From Camelus bactrianus (taxonomy: Eukaryota; Chordata; Mammalia; Artiodactyla; Camelidae), in assembly GCF_048773025.1 (NCBI RefSeq), contig NC_133569.1, positions 3,596,001 to 3,660,000 on the forward strand: DNA of 64,000 bases, read 5' to 3'. The translations under genes were made by a program, and so were the position numbers. Below the pieces are notes generated by a model, which saw only the letters and a program-made list of their open reading frames with translations, was not told the DNA's origin and made no database searches. The first letter of the stretch is position 1, and every line of letters begins with the position of its first letter. Below, piece after piece: positions 24,361 to 37,550 of this stretch.

Positions 24361-26579
24361 GATAACTGTGGGTAAAATCTGTACTTCACCTATCTTGTTG
24401 GGAACACAAAGTTTCTCTTCAGTTGCAAACTCCACACCATACATATATATGGGGAGGTACAAGCTACAACTCGGTTTTACAGTGAAAACTGCAGGAACTT
24501 CCAACCGGCACTAAGAAACAGACTGAGAAACCAGAGTAAAAGTTCCACCTGCTACCCGTTAATTTTTGCTAGATGAACGGACGTCTCTCCACATGCTCAG
24601 TTCTGAGAGATATGTGTGTGTGAAAGCCGTCCTTCACCTAGCTTGTTGGGAACACAAAGTTTCTCTTCAGTTGCAAACTCCACTCCATACATATATATGG
24701 GGAGGTACTATCTCCAACTCGGTTTCACAGTGAAAACTGCAGGAACTTCAAACCGGCACTAGGAAACAGACTGAGAAAACAGAGTAAAAGTTTCTCCTAC
24801 AACCCTTTCCCTTTGTGCTAGATGAACTAACGTCTCTCCACATGCTCACTTCTGAGACATAATCTGTGTGAAAGCCGTCCTTCACCTAGCTTGTTGGGTA
24901 CACAAAGTTTCTCTTCAGTTACAAACTCCAGTCCATACATATATATGGGGAGGTACTTGCTCAAACACGGTTTTACAGAGAAAACTGCAAGAATTTCAAA
25001 CCGGCACTAGGAAACAGACCGAGAAACCAGAGTAAATGTTTCTCCTGCAACCCGTTCCTTTTGTGCTAGATGAACGAACGTCTCTACACATGCTCAGTTC
25101 TGAGAGATAAGTGTGTGTGAAAGCCGTCCTTCACCTATCTTGTTGGGAACACATAGATTCTCTTCAGTTGCAAACTACACTCCATACATATATATGGGGA
25201 GGTACTAGCTCCAACTCGGTTTTACAGTTAAAACTGCAGGAAATTCAAACCGGCACTAGGAAACAGACTGAGAAACCAGAGTAAAAGTTTCTCCTGCAAC
25301 CCATTCCATTTGGGCTAGATGAACGAACGTCTCTCCACATGCTCAGTTCTGAGAGATAAGTGTGTGTGAAAGCCATCCTTCATCTAACTTGTTAGGAACA
25401 CAAAGTTTCTCTTCAGTTGCAAACTCCACTCCGTATATATATATGGGGAGGTACTAGCTCCAACAAGGTTTTACAGTGAAAACTGCAGGAACTTCAAAGC
25501 GGCACTAGGAAACAGACTGAGAAACCAGAGAAAAAGTTTCTCCTGCAACCCGTTCCCTTTGTGTTAGATGATCGAACGTCTCTCCACATGCTCAGTTCTG
25601 AGAGATAAGTGTGTGTGAAAGCCGTCCTTCACCTAGCTTGTTGGGAACACTAAGTTTCTCTTCAGTTGCATACTCCATTACATACATATATATGGGGAAG
25701 TTCTAGCTCCAACTCGATTTTACAGTGAAAACTGCAGGAAGTTCAAACCGGCACTAGGAAACCGACCGAGAAACCAGAGTAAAAGTTTCTCCTGCAACAT
25801 GTTCCCTTTTTGCTAGATGAACGAACGTCTCTCCGCATGCTCAGTTCTGAGAGATAAGTGTGTGTGAAAGCGGTCCTTCACCTATCTTGTAGGTTATACA
25901 AAATTTCTCTTCAGTTACAAACTCCAGTCCATACATATATATGGGGACGTACTAGCTCAAACTCGGTTTTACAGTGAAAACTGCAAGAATTTCAAACCGG
26001 CACTAGGAAACAGACCGAGAAACCAGAGTAAATGTTTCTCCTACAACCCGTTCTTTTTGTGCTAGATGAACGAACGTCTCTCCACATGCTCAGTTCTGAG
26101 AGATAAGTGTGAGTGAAAGCCGTCCTTCAACTATCTTGTTGGGAACACATAGATTCTCTTCAGTTGCAAACTCCACTCCATACATATATATGGGGAAGTA
26201 CTAGCTCCAACTCGGATTTACAGTGAAAACTGCAGGAACTTCAAACCGGCAGTAGTAAACAGACTGAGAAACCAGAGTAAAAGTTTCTCCTGCAACCCGT
26301 TCCCTTTGTGCTAGATGATCGAACGTGTCTCCACATGCTCAGTTCTGAGAGATAAGTGTGTGTGAAAGCCGTCCTTCACCAATCATGTTTGGAACACAAA
26401 GTTTCTCTTCAGTTACAAACTCCATTCCATACATATATATGGGGAGGTACTAGCTCCAACTCGGTTTTACAGTGAAAACTGCAGGAACTTCAAACCGGCA
26501 CTAGGAATCAGACCGAGAAACCAGAGTAAAAGTTTCTCCTGCAACATGTTCCCTTTGTGCTAGATGAACGAACGTCTCT
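24361..26579 (+). repeat. Older relative of the 11-monomer block
   Basis: The order of marked monomers matches the blocks that follow: 'tacttcacctatcttg', 'gaacggacg', 'tacttgctcaaacacgg', 'gttaggaacac' with 'ccgtatatatatatgg', then 'ctccgcatgctcag' with 'aaagcggtcc'. The spacing to the next copy is about 3233-3238 bp (13 monomers), not 2734. Individual monomers differ more than the two later copies do from each other, so this looks like an earlier duplication. Confidence 0.7.
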
Positions 26580-29195
26580 CCACATGCTCAGTTCTGAGAG
26601 ATAAGTGTGTGTGAAAGCCGTCCTCCACCTAGCTTGTTGGGAACACAAAGTTTGTCTTCAGTTGCAAAATCCACTCCACACATATATATGGGAGGTACTA
26701 GCTCCAACTCGGTTTTACAGTGAAAACTGCAGGAAATTCAAACCGGCACTAGGAATCAGACTGAGAAACCAGAGTAAAAGTATCCCTGCAACCCGTTCCC
26801 TTTGTGCTAGATGAACGAACATCTCTCCACATGCTCAGTTCTGAGAGATAAGTGTGTGTGAAAGCCGTCCTTCACCTAGCTTGTTGGGAATACAAAGTCT
26901 CTCTTCAGTTGCAAACTCCACTCCATACATATATATGCGGAGGTACTAGCTCCAACTCGGTTTTACCGTGAAAACTGCAGAAACTTCAAACCGGCACTAG
27001 GAAACAGACCGAGATACCAGAGTAAAAGTTTCTCCTGCAACCCGTTCCCTTTGTGCTAGATGAACGAACGTCTCTCCACATGCTCAATTCTGAGAGATAT
27101 GTGAGTGTGAAAGCCGTCCTTCACATAGCTTGTTGGGAACACAAAGTTTCTCTTCAGTTGCAAACTCCACTCCATACATATATATGGGGAGGTACTAGCT
27201 CCAACTCGGTTTTACAGTGAAAACTGCAGGAACTTCAAACCGGCACTAGGAAACAGACTGAGAAACCAGAGTAAAAGTTTCACCTGCAACCCTTTCCCTT
27301 TGTGCTAGATGAACGAACGTCTCTCCACATGCCCAGTTCTGAGAGATAAGTGTGTGTGAAAGCCGTCCTTCAATTAGCTTGTTGGGAACACAAAGTTTCT
27401 CTTAAGTTGCAAACTCCAATCCATACATATATATGGGGAGGTACTAGCGACAACTCGGTTTTACAGTGAAAACTGCAGGAACTTCAAACCGGCACTAGGA
27501 AACAGACCGAGAAACCAGAGTAAAAGTTTCTCCTGCAACCCGTTCCCTTTGTGCTAGATGAACGAAAGTCTCTCCACATGCTCAGTTCTGAGAGATAACT
27601 GTGTGTGAAATCCGTCCTTCACCTATCTTGTTGGGAACACAAAGTTTCTCTTCAGGTGCAAACTCCACACCATACATATATATGGGGAGGCACAAGCTAC
27701 AACTCGGTTTTACAGTGAAAACTGCAGGAACCTCAAACCGGCACTAGGAAACAGACTGAGAAACCAGAGTAAAAGTTCCACCTGCTACCCGTTATTTTTG
27801 CTAGATGAACGGACGTCTCTCCACATGCTCAGTTCTGAGAGATATGTGTGTGTGAAAGCCGTCCTTCACCTAGCTTGTTGGTAACACAAAGTTTCTCTTC
27901 AGTTGCAAACTCCACTCCATACATATATATGGGGAGGTACTAGCTCCAAATCGGTTTTACCGTGAAAACTGCAGGAACTTAAAACCGGCACTTGGAAACA
28001 GACTGAGAAACCAGAGTAAAAGTTTCTCCTACAACCCTTTCCCTTTGTGCTAGATGAACTAACGTCTCTCCACATGCTCAGTTCTGAGACATAATCTGTG
28101 TGAAAGCCGTCCTTCACCTAGCTTGTTGGGTACACAAAGTTTCTCTTCAGTTACAAACTCCAGTCCATACATATATATGGGGAGGTACTTGCTCAAACAC
28201 GGTTTTACAGTGAAAACTGCAAGAATTTCAAACCGGCACTAGGAAACAGACCGAGAAACCAGAGTAAATGTTTCTCCTGCAACCCGTTCCTTTTGTGCTA
28301 GATGAACGAACGTCTCTCCACATGCTCAGCTCTGAGAGATAAGTGTGTGTGAAAGCCGTCCTTCAACTATCTTGTTGGGAACACATAGATTCTCTTCTGT
28401 TGTAAACTCCACTGCATATATATATATGTGGTGGTACTAGCTCCAACTCGGTTTTACAGTGAAAACTGCAGGAACTTCAAACCAGCACTAGGAAACAGAC
28501 TGAGAAACCAGAGTAAAAGTTTCTCCTGCAACCCATTCCATTTGTGCTAGATGAACGAACGTCTCTCCACATGCTCAGTTCTGAGAGATAAGTGTGTGTG
28601 AAAGCCATCCTTCATCTAGCTTGTTAGGAACACAAACTTTCTCTTCAGTTGCAAACTCCATTCCGTATATATATATGGGGAGGTACTAGCTCCAACACGG
28701 TTTTACAGTGAAAACTGCAGGAACTTCAAACCGGCACTAGGAAACAGACTGAGAAACCAGAGTAAAAGTTTCTCCAGCAACCCTTTCCCTTTGTGATAGA
28801 TGAACGAACGTGTCTCCGCATGCTCAATTCTGAGAGATAAGTGTGTGTGAAAGCGGTCCTACACCTAGCTTGTTGGTTACACAAAATTTCTCTTCAGTTA
28901 CAAACTCCAGTCCATACATATATATGGGGAGGTACTATCTCAAACTCGGTTTTACAGTGAAAACTGCAAGAATTTCAACCCGGCACTAGGAAACAGACCG
29001 AGAAACCAGAGTAAATGTTTCTCCTGCAACCCGTTCCTTTTGTGCTAGATGAACGAACGTCTCTCCACATGCTCAGTTCTGAGAGATAAGTGTGAGTGAA
29101 AGCCGTCCTTCACCTATCTTGTTGGGAACACATAGATTCTCTTCAGTTGCCAACTCCACTCCATACATATATATGGGGAGGTACTAGCTCCAACT
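26580..29195 (+). repeat. 11-monomer tandem duplication, first unit (offset 2734 bp)
   Basis: This unit matches 29314-31928. It begins with 'gtcctccacctagc' and 'gtttgtcttcag', then 'ggaatcagactgag' with a two-base-shorter 'ccctgcaacccg', then the 'gatatgtgagtg' dimer type, 'gaacggacg', 'acataatctgtgtg', 'cacatagattctcttc', 'ccgtatatatatatgg', and ends near 'cagttgccaactcc'. The offset is 2734 at the left and 2733 at the right, so one base was gained or lost afterwards. Confidence 0.88.
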
Positions 29196-29313
29196 CGGTT
29201 TTACAGTGAAAACTGCAAGAATTTCAACCCGGCACTAGGAAACAGACCGAGAAACCAGAGTAAATGTTTCTCCTGCAACCCGTTCCTTTTGTGCTAGATG
29301 AACGAAGGTCTCT

Positions 29314-31928
29314 CCACATGCTCAGTTCTGAGAGATAAGTGTGTGTGAAAGCCGTCCTCCACCTAGCTTGTTGGGAACACAAAGTTTGTCTTCAGTTGCA
29401 AACACCACTCCACACATATATATGGGAGGTACAAGCTCCAACTCGGTTTTACAGTGAAAACTGCAGGAAATTCAAACCGGCACTAGGAATCAGACTGAGA
29501 AACCAGAGTAAAAGTTTCCCTGCAACCCGTTCCCTTTGTGCTAGATGAACGAACATCTCTCCACATGCTCAGTTCTGAGAGATAAGTGTGTGTGAAAGCC
29601 GTCCTTCACCTAGCTTGTTGGGAACACAAAGTCTCTCTTCAGTTGCAAAATCCACTCCATACATATATATGGGGAGGTACTAGCTCCAACTCGGTTTTAC
29701 CGTGAAAACTGCAGAAACTTCAAACCGGCACTAGGAAACAGACCGAGATACCAGAGTAAAAGTTTCTCCTGCAACCCGTTCCCTTTGTGCTAGATGAACG
29801 AACGTCTCTCCACATGCTCAATTCTGAGAGATATGTGAGTGTGAAAGCCGTCCTTCACATAGCTTGTTGGGAACACAAAGTTTCTCTTCAGTTGCAAACT
29901 CCACTCCATACATATATATGGGGAGGTACTAGCTCCAACTCGGTTTTACAGTGAAAACTGCAGGAACTTCAAACCGGCACTAGGAAACAGACTGAGAAAC
30001 CAGAGTAAAAGTTTCACCTGCAAACCTTTCCCTTTGTGCTAGATGAACGAAAGTCTCTCCACATGCCCAGTTCTGAGAGATAAGTGTGTGTGAAAGCCGT
30101 CCTTCAATTAGCTTGTTGGGAACACAAAGTTTCTCTTCAGTTGCAAACTCCAATCCATACATATATATGGGGAGGTACTAGCGACAACTCGGTTTTACAG
30201 TGAAAACTGCAGGAACTTCAAACCGGCACTAGGAAACAGACCGAGAAACCAGAGTAAAAGTTTCTCTTGCAACCCGTTCCCTTTGTGCTAGATGAACGAA
30301 AGTCTCTCCACATGCTCAGTTCTGAGAGATAACTGTGTGTGAAATCCGCCCTTCACCTATCTTGTTGGGAACACAAAGTTTCTCTTCAGGTGCAAACTCC
30401 ACACCATACATATATATGGGGAGGTACAAGCTACAACTCGGTTTTACAGTGAAAACTGCAGGAACCTCAAACCGGCACTAGGAAACAGACTGAGAAACCA
30501 GAGTAAAAGTTCCACCTGCTGCCCGTTATTTTTGCTAGATGAACGGACGTCTCTCCACATGCTCAGTTCTGAGAGATATGTGTGTGTGAAAGCCGTCCTT
30601 CACCTAGCTTGTTGGTAACACAAAGTTTCTCTTCAGTTGCAAACTCCACTCCATACATATATATGGGGAGGTACTAGCACCAAATTGGTTTTACCGTGAA
30701 AACTGCAGGAACTTCAAACCGGCACTTGGAAACAGACTGAGAAACCAGAGTAAAAGTTTCTCCTACAACCCTTTCCCTTTGTGCTAGATGAACTAACGTC
30801 TCTCCACATGCTCAGTTCTGAGATATAATCTGTGTGAAAGCCGTCCTTCACCTAGCTTGTTGGGTACACAAAGTTACTCTTCAGTTACAAACTCCAGTCC
30901 ATACATATATATGGGGAGGTACTTGCTCAAACACGGTTTTACAGTGAAAACTGCAAGAATTTCAAACCGGCACTAGGAAACAGACCGAGAAACCAGAGTA
31001 AATGTTTCTCCTGCAAACCGTTCCTTTTGTGCTAGATGAACGAACGTCTCTCCACATGCTCAGTTCTGAGAGATAAGTGTGTGTGAAAGCCGTCCTTCAA
31101 CTATCTTGTTGGGAACACATAGATTCTCTTCAGTTGTAAACTCCACAGCATATATATATATGGGGTGGTACTAGCTCCAACTCGGTTTTACAGTGAAAAC
31201 TGCAGGAACTTCAAACCAGCACTAGGAAACAGACTGAGAAACCAGAGTAAAAGTTTCTCCTGCAACCCATTCCATTTGTGCTAGATGAACGAACGTCTCT
31301 CCACATGCTCAGTTCTGAGAGATAAGTGTGTGTGAAAGCCATCCTTCATCTAGCTTGTTAGGAACACAAAGTTTCTCTTCAGTTGCAAACTCCACTCCGT
31401 ATATATATATGGGGAGGTACTAGCTCCAACACGGTTTTACAGTGAAAACTGCAGGAACTTCAAACCGGCACTAGGAAACAGACTGAGAAACCCGAGTAAA
31501 AGTTTCTCCTGCAACCCTTTCCCTTTGTGCTAGATGAACGAACGTGTCTCCGCATGCTTAATTCTGAGAGATAAGTGTGTGTGAAAGCGGTCCTTCACCT
31601 AGCTTGTTGGTTACACAAAATTTCTCTTCAGTTACAAACTCCAGTCCATACATATATATGGGGAGGTACTATCTCAAACTCGGTTTTACAGTGAAAACTG
31701 CAAGAATTTCAACCCGGCACTAGGAAACAGACCGAGAAACCAGAGTAAATGTTTCTCCTGCAACCCGTTCCTTTTGTGCTAGATGAACGAACGTCTCTCC
31801 ACATGCTCAGTTCTGAGAGATAAGTGTGAGTGAAAGCCGTCCTTCACCTATCTTGTTGGGAACACATAGATTCTCTTCAGTTGCCAACTCCACTCCATAC
31901 ATATATATGGGGAGGTACTAGCTCCAAC
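29314..31928 (+). repeat. 11-monomer tandem duplication, second unit
   Basis: Partner of 26580-29195. Differences are scattered single bases ('ctgctgcccg' against 'ctgctacccg', 'gatataatctg' against 'gacataatctg'). Between the units, about 29196-29313, sits a short stretch matching neither edge, with 'gcaagaatttcaacccggc' repeated from just upstream. That marks the exchange point. Confidence 0.88.
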
Positions 31929-32684
31929 TCGGTTTTACAGTGAAAACTGCAGGAACTTCAAACCGGCACTAGGAAACAGACCGAGAAACCAGAGTAAAAG
32001 TTTCTCCTGCAAAATGTTCCCTTTCTGCTAGATGAACGAACGTTTCTCCACATGCTCAGTTCTGAGAGATAAGTGTGTGTGAAAGCGGTCCTTCACCTAG
32101 CTTGTTGGGAACACAAAGGTTCTCTTCAGTTGCAAACTCCACTCCATACATATATAAGGGGAGGTACTAGCTCCAACTCGGTTTTTCAGTGAAAACTGCA
32201 GGAACTTCAAACCGGCAGTTGGAAAGAGACCGAGAAATCAGAATAAATGTTTCTCCTGCATCACGTTCCCTTTGTGCTAGATGAACGAACGTCTCTACAC
32301 ATGCTCAGTTCTGAGAGATAAGTGTGTGAGAGAGCCGTCCTTCACCTAGCTTGTTGGGAACACAAAGTTTCTCTTCACTTGCAAACTCCACTCCACACAT
32401 ATATATAGGGAGGTACTAGCTCCAACTCGGTTTTACAGTGAAAACTGCAGGAACTTCAAACCGGCACTAGGAAACAGACTGAGAAACCAGAGTAAAAGTT
32501 TCTCCTGCAACCCTTTCCCTTTGTGCTAGATGAACGAACGTCTCTCCACATGCTCAGTTCTGAAATATAAGTGTGTGTGAAAGCCGTCCTTCACCTAGCT
32601 TGTTGGGAACACATAGTTTCTCTTCAGTTGCAAACTCCACTCCGTACATATATATGGGGAGGTACTAGCTCCAACTCGGTTTTA
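31929..32684 (+). repeat. Satellite monomers between duplicated blocks
   Basis: About three monomers with private variants such as 'tataaggggaggtac', 'gcagttggaaagagacc', 'gtgtgtgagagagcc' and 'gttctgaaatataagtg'. They are distant relatives of the 'gtgagagcc' monomers near 9190 and 11690. No gene. Confidence 0.75.
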
Positions 32685-33760
32685 CAGTGAAAAATGCAGG
32701 GACTTCAAACCGGCACTGTGAAACAGACTGAGAAACCAGAGTAAAAGTTCCACCTGCAACCCTTTCCCTTTGTGATAGATGAACGAACGTCTCTCCACAA
32801 GCTCAGTTCTGAGACATAATTGTGTGTGAAAGCCGTCCTTCAACAAGCTTGTTAGGTACACAAAGTTTCTCTTCAGTTACAAACTCCAGTCCATACATTT
32901 ATATGGGGAGGTACTAGCTCAAACTCAGTTTTACAGTGAAAACTGCAAGAATTTCAAACCGGCACTAGGAAACAGACCGAGAAACCAGAGTAAATGTTTC
33001 TCCTGCAACCCGTTCCTTTTGTGCTAGATGAACGATCGTCTCTCCACATGCTCAGTTTTGAGAGATAAGTGTGAGTGAAAGCCGTCCTTCACCTATCTTG
33101 TTGGGAACACATAGATTCTCTTCAGTTGCAAACTCCACTCCATACATATATATGGGGAGGTACTAGCTCCAACTCGGTTTTACAGTGAAAACTGCAGGAA
33201 CTTCAAACCGGCAGTAGTAAACAGACTGAGAAACCAGAGTAAAAGTTTCTCCTGCAACCCATTCCCTTTGTGCTAGATGATCGAACGTCTCTCCACATGC
33301 TCAGTTCTGAGAGATAAGTGTGTTTGAAAGCCGTCCTTCACCTAGCTTGTTGGGAACACAAAGTTTCTCTTCAGTTGCAAACTCCATTCCATACATATAT
33401 ATGGGGAGGTACTAGCTCCAACTCGGTTTTACAGTGAAAACTGCAGGAACTTCAAACTGGCACTAGGAAACAGACCGAGAAACCAGAGTAAATTTTCTCC
33501 TGCAACATATTCCCTTTGTGCTAGATGAACGAACGTCTCTCCACATGCTCAGTTCTGAGAGATAAGTGTGTGTGAAAGCCGTCCTCCACCTAGCTTGTTG
33601 GGAACACAAAGTTTCTCTTCAGTTGCAAACTCCACTCCACACATATTTATGGGGAGGTACTAGCTCCAACTCGGTTTTACAGTGAAAACTGCAGGAAATT
33701 CTAACCGGCACTAGGAATCAGACTGAGAAACCAGAGTAAAAGTTTCCCTGCAACCCGTTC
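32685..33760 (+). repeat. Displaced duplication C, left copy (offset 2238 bp)
   Basis: About 4.3 monomers shared with 34923-35998. Markers are 'gcagggacttcaaacc', 'acataattgtgtg', 'gctcagttttgagag' (33052 and 35290), 'gcagtagtaaacag' and 'gaacatattccc' types, then 'ggaatcagactgag' with the short 'ccctgcaaccc'. The offset is nine monomers minus three bases. Confidence 0.82.
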
Positions 33761-34922
33761 CCTTTGTGTTAGATGAACGAACGTCTCTCCACATGCTCAG
33801 TTCTGAGAGATAAGTGTGTGTGAAAGCCGTACTTCAACTAGCTTGTTGGGAACACAAAGTTTCTCATCAGTTGCAAACTCCACTGCATAAATATATATGG
33901 GGAGGTACTAGATCCAACACGGTTTTACAGAGAAAACTGCAGGAACTTCAAACCGGCACTAGGAAACAGACTGATAAACCAGAGTAAAAGTGTCTCCTGC
34001 AACCCGTTCCCTTTTTGCTAGATGAAAGAACGTCTCTCCACATGCTCAGTTCTGAGAGATAAGTGTGTGTGAAAGCCGTCCTTCACCTATCTTGTTGGGA
34101 ACACAAAGTTTCTCTTCAGTTGCAAACTCCAATCCATACATATATATGGGGGGGTACTAGCTCCAACTCGGTTTTACAGTGAAAACTGCAGGAACTTCAA
34201 ACCGGCACTAGGAAACAGACTGAGAAACCAGAGTAAAAGTTTCTCCTGCAACCCGTTCCTATGTGCTAGATGAACGAACGTCTCTCAACATACTCAGTTC
34301 TGAGAGATAAGTGTGTGTGAAAGCCGTCCTTCACCTAGCTTGTTGGGATCACAAAGTCTCTCTTCAGTTGCAAACTCCACTCCATACATATATATGGGGA
34401 GGTACTAGCTCCAACTCGGTTTTACCGTGAAAACTGCAGAAACTTCAAACCGGCACTAGGAAACAGACCGAGATACCAGAGTAAAAGTTTCTCCTGCAAC
34501 ACGTTCCTTTTGTGCTAGATGAACGAACGTCTCACCACATGCTCAGTACTGAGAGAAAAGTGTGTGTGAAAGCCGTCCTTCACATAGCTTGTTGGGAACA
34601 CAAAATTTCTCTTCAGTTGAAAACTCCACTCCATACATATATATGGGGAGGTACTAGCTCCAACTCGGTATTACAGTGAAAACTGCAGGAACTTCAAACC
34701 GGCACTAGGAAACAGACCGAGAAACCAGAGTAAAAGTTTCTCCTGCAACACGTTCCCTTTGTTCTAGGTGAACGAACGTCTCTCCACATGCTCAGTTCTG
34801 AGAGATAAGTGTGTGTGAAAGCCGTCCTTCACCTAGCTTGTTGGGAACACAAAGTTTCTCTTCAGTTGCAAACCCCACTCCACACATATATATGGGGTGG
34901 TACTAGCTCCAAGTCGGTTTTA
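33761..34922 (+). repeat. Satellite monomers between copies of duplication C
   Basis: About 4.7 monomers with unrelated variants ('gatccaacacgg', 'gaaagaacgtc', 'ctcaccacatgctcagtac'). One monomer near 34740-34770 carries 'gttctaggtgaacg', which recurs near 36755-36765. No gene. Confidence 0.75.
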
Positions 34923-35998
34923 CAGTGAAAAATTCAGGGACTTCAAACCGGCACTATGAAACAGACTGAGAAACCAGAGTAAAACTTCCACCTGCAACCC
35001 TTTCCCATTGTGCTAGATGAAAGAACGTCTCTCCACATGCTCAGTTCTGAGACATAATTGTGTGTGAAAGCCGTCCTTCAACTAGCTTGTTCGGTACACA
35101 AAGTTTCTCTTCAGTTACAAACTCCAGTCCATACATATATATGGGGAGGTACTAGCTCAAACTCGGTTTTACAGTGAAAACTGCAAGAATTTCAAACCGG
35201 CACTAGGAAACAGACCGAGAAACCAGAGTAAATGTTTCTCCTGCAACCCGTTCCTTTTGTGCTAGATGAACGAACGTCTCTCCACATGCTCAGTTTTGAG
35301 AGATAAGTGTGAGTGAAAGCCGTCCTTCAACTATCTTGTTGGGAACACATAGATTCTCTTCAGTTGCAAACTCCACTCCATACATATATATGGGGAGGTA
35401 CTAGCTCCAACTCGGTTTTACAGTGAAAACTGCAGGAACTTCAAACCGGCAGTAGTAAACAGACTGAGAAACCAGAGTAAAAGTTTCACCTGCAACCCGT
35501 TCCCTTTGTGCTAGATGATCGAACGTCTCTCCACATGCTCAGTTCTGAGAGATAAGTGTGTGTGAAAGCCGTCCTTCACCTAGCTTGTTGGGAACACAAA
35601 GTTTCTCTTCAGTTGCAAACTCCATTCCATACATATATATGGGGAGGTACTAGCTCCAACTCGGTTTTACAGTGAAAACTGCAGGAACTTCAAACCGGCA
35701 CTAGGAAACAGACCGAGAAACCAGAGTAAAAGTTTCTCCTGCAACATATTCCCTTTGTGCTAGATGAACGAACGTCTCTCCACTTGCTCAGTTCTGAGAG
35801 ATAAGTGTGTGTGAAAGCCGTCCTTCACCTAGCTTGTTGGGAACACAAAGTTTCTCTTCAGTTGCAAACTCCACTCTACACATATATATGGGGAGGTACT
35901 AGCTCCAACTCGGTTTTACAGTGAAAACTGCAGGAAATTCAAACCGGCACTAGGAATCAGACTGAGAAACCAGAGTAAAAGTTTCCCTGCAACCCGTT
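34923..35998 (+). repeat. Displaced duplication C, right copy
   Basis: Partner of 32685-33760. It differs at scattered bases, for example 'attcagggacttc' here against 'atgcagggacttc'. The right edge is near the 'ccttttgtgctag' monomer at about 36000. Confidence 0.82.
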
Positions 35999-37550
35999 CC
36001 TTTTGTGCTAGATGAACGAACATCTCTCCACATGCTCAGATCTGAGAGATAAGTGTGTGTGAAAGCCGACCTTCACCTAGCTTGTTGGGAACAGAAAGTC
36101 TCTCTTCAGATGCAAACTCCACTCCTTACATATATATGGGGAGGTACTAGCTCCAACTCGGTTTTACCGTGAAAACTGCAGAAACTTCAAACCGGCACTA
36201 GGAAACAGACCGAGATACCAGAGTAAAAGTTTCTCCTGCAACCCGTTCCCTTTGTGCTAGATGAACGAACGTCTCCCCACATGCTCAGTTCTGAGAGATA
36301 AGTGTGTGTGAAAGCCGTCCTTCACCTAGCTTGTTGGGAACACAAAATTTCTCTTCAGTTGCAAACTGCACACCATACATATATATGGGGAGGTACAAGC
36401 TCCAAATCGGTTCTACAGTGAAAACTGCAGGAACTTCAAACCGGCACTAGGAAACAGACTGAGAAACCAGAGTAAAATTTTCTCCTGCAAACCGTTCCCT
36501 TTGTGCTAGATGAACGAACGTCTCTCCACATGCTCAGTTCTGAGAGATAAGTGTGTGTGAAAGCCGTCCTTCACCTAGCTTGTTGGGAACACAAAGTTTC
36601 TCTTCAGTTGCAAACTCCACTCCATACATATATATGGGGAGGTACTAGCTCCAACTCGGTTTTACAGTGAAAACTGCAGGAACTTCAAAAGGGCACTAGG
36701 AAACAGACCGAGAAACCAGAGTAAAAGTTTCTCCTGCAACACGTTCCCGTTTTTCTAGGTGAACGAACTTCTCTCCACATGCTCAGTTCTGAGAGATAAT
36801 TGTGTGTGAAAGCCGTCCTTCACCTAGCTTGTTGGGAACACAAAGTTTCTCTTCAGTTGCAAACCCCACTCCACACATATATATGGGGTGGTACTAGCTC
36901 AAAGTCGATTTTACAGTGAAAACTGCAGGAACATCAAACCGGCACTAGGAAACAGACTGAGAAACCAGAGTAAATGTTTCTCCTGCAAACCGTTCCCATT
37001 GTGCTAGATGAACGAACGTCTCTCCACATGCTCAGTTCTGAGAGATATGTGAGTGTGAAAGCCGTCCTTCACCTAGCTTGTTGGGAACACAAAGTTTCTC
37101 TTCAGTTGCAAACTCCAATCCATACATATATATGGGATGGTACTAGCTCCAACTCTGTTTTACACTGAAAACTGCAGGAACGTCAAACCGGCACTTGGAA
37201 ACAGACTGAGAAACCAGAGTAAAAGTTTCACCTGCTACACTTTCCCTTTGTGCTAGATGAACGAACGTCTCACCACATGCCCAGTTCTGAGAGATAAGTG
37301 TGTGTGAAAGCCGTCCTTCAATTAGCTTGTTGGTAACACAAAGTTTCTTTTCAGTTGCAAACTCCAATCCATATATATATATGGGGAGGTACTAGCTCCA
37401 ACTCGGTTTTACAGTGAAAACTGCAGGAAATTCAAACCGGCACTAAGAAACAGACTGAGAAACCAGAGTAAAATTTCTCCTGCAAACCGTTCCCTTTGTG
37501 CTAGATGAACGAAAGTCTCTCCACATGCTCAGTTCTGAGAGATAAGTGTG
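35999..37550 (+). repeat. Satellite monomers at the boundary between the two subfamily zones
   Basis: About six monomers. They still carry left-zone variants, including a 'cacttggaaacag' copy near 37190 related to 21280 and 22020. They lack the 'gcaatcc' and 'actacatac' variants that are frequent to the right. No gene. Confidence 0.75.
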
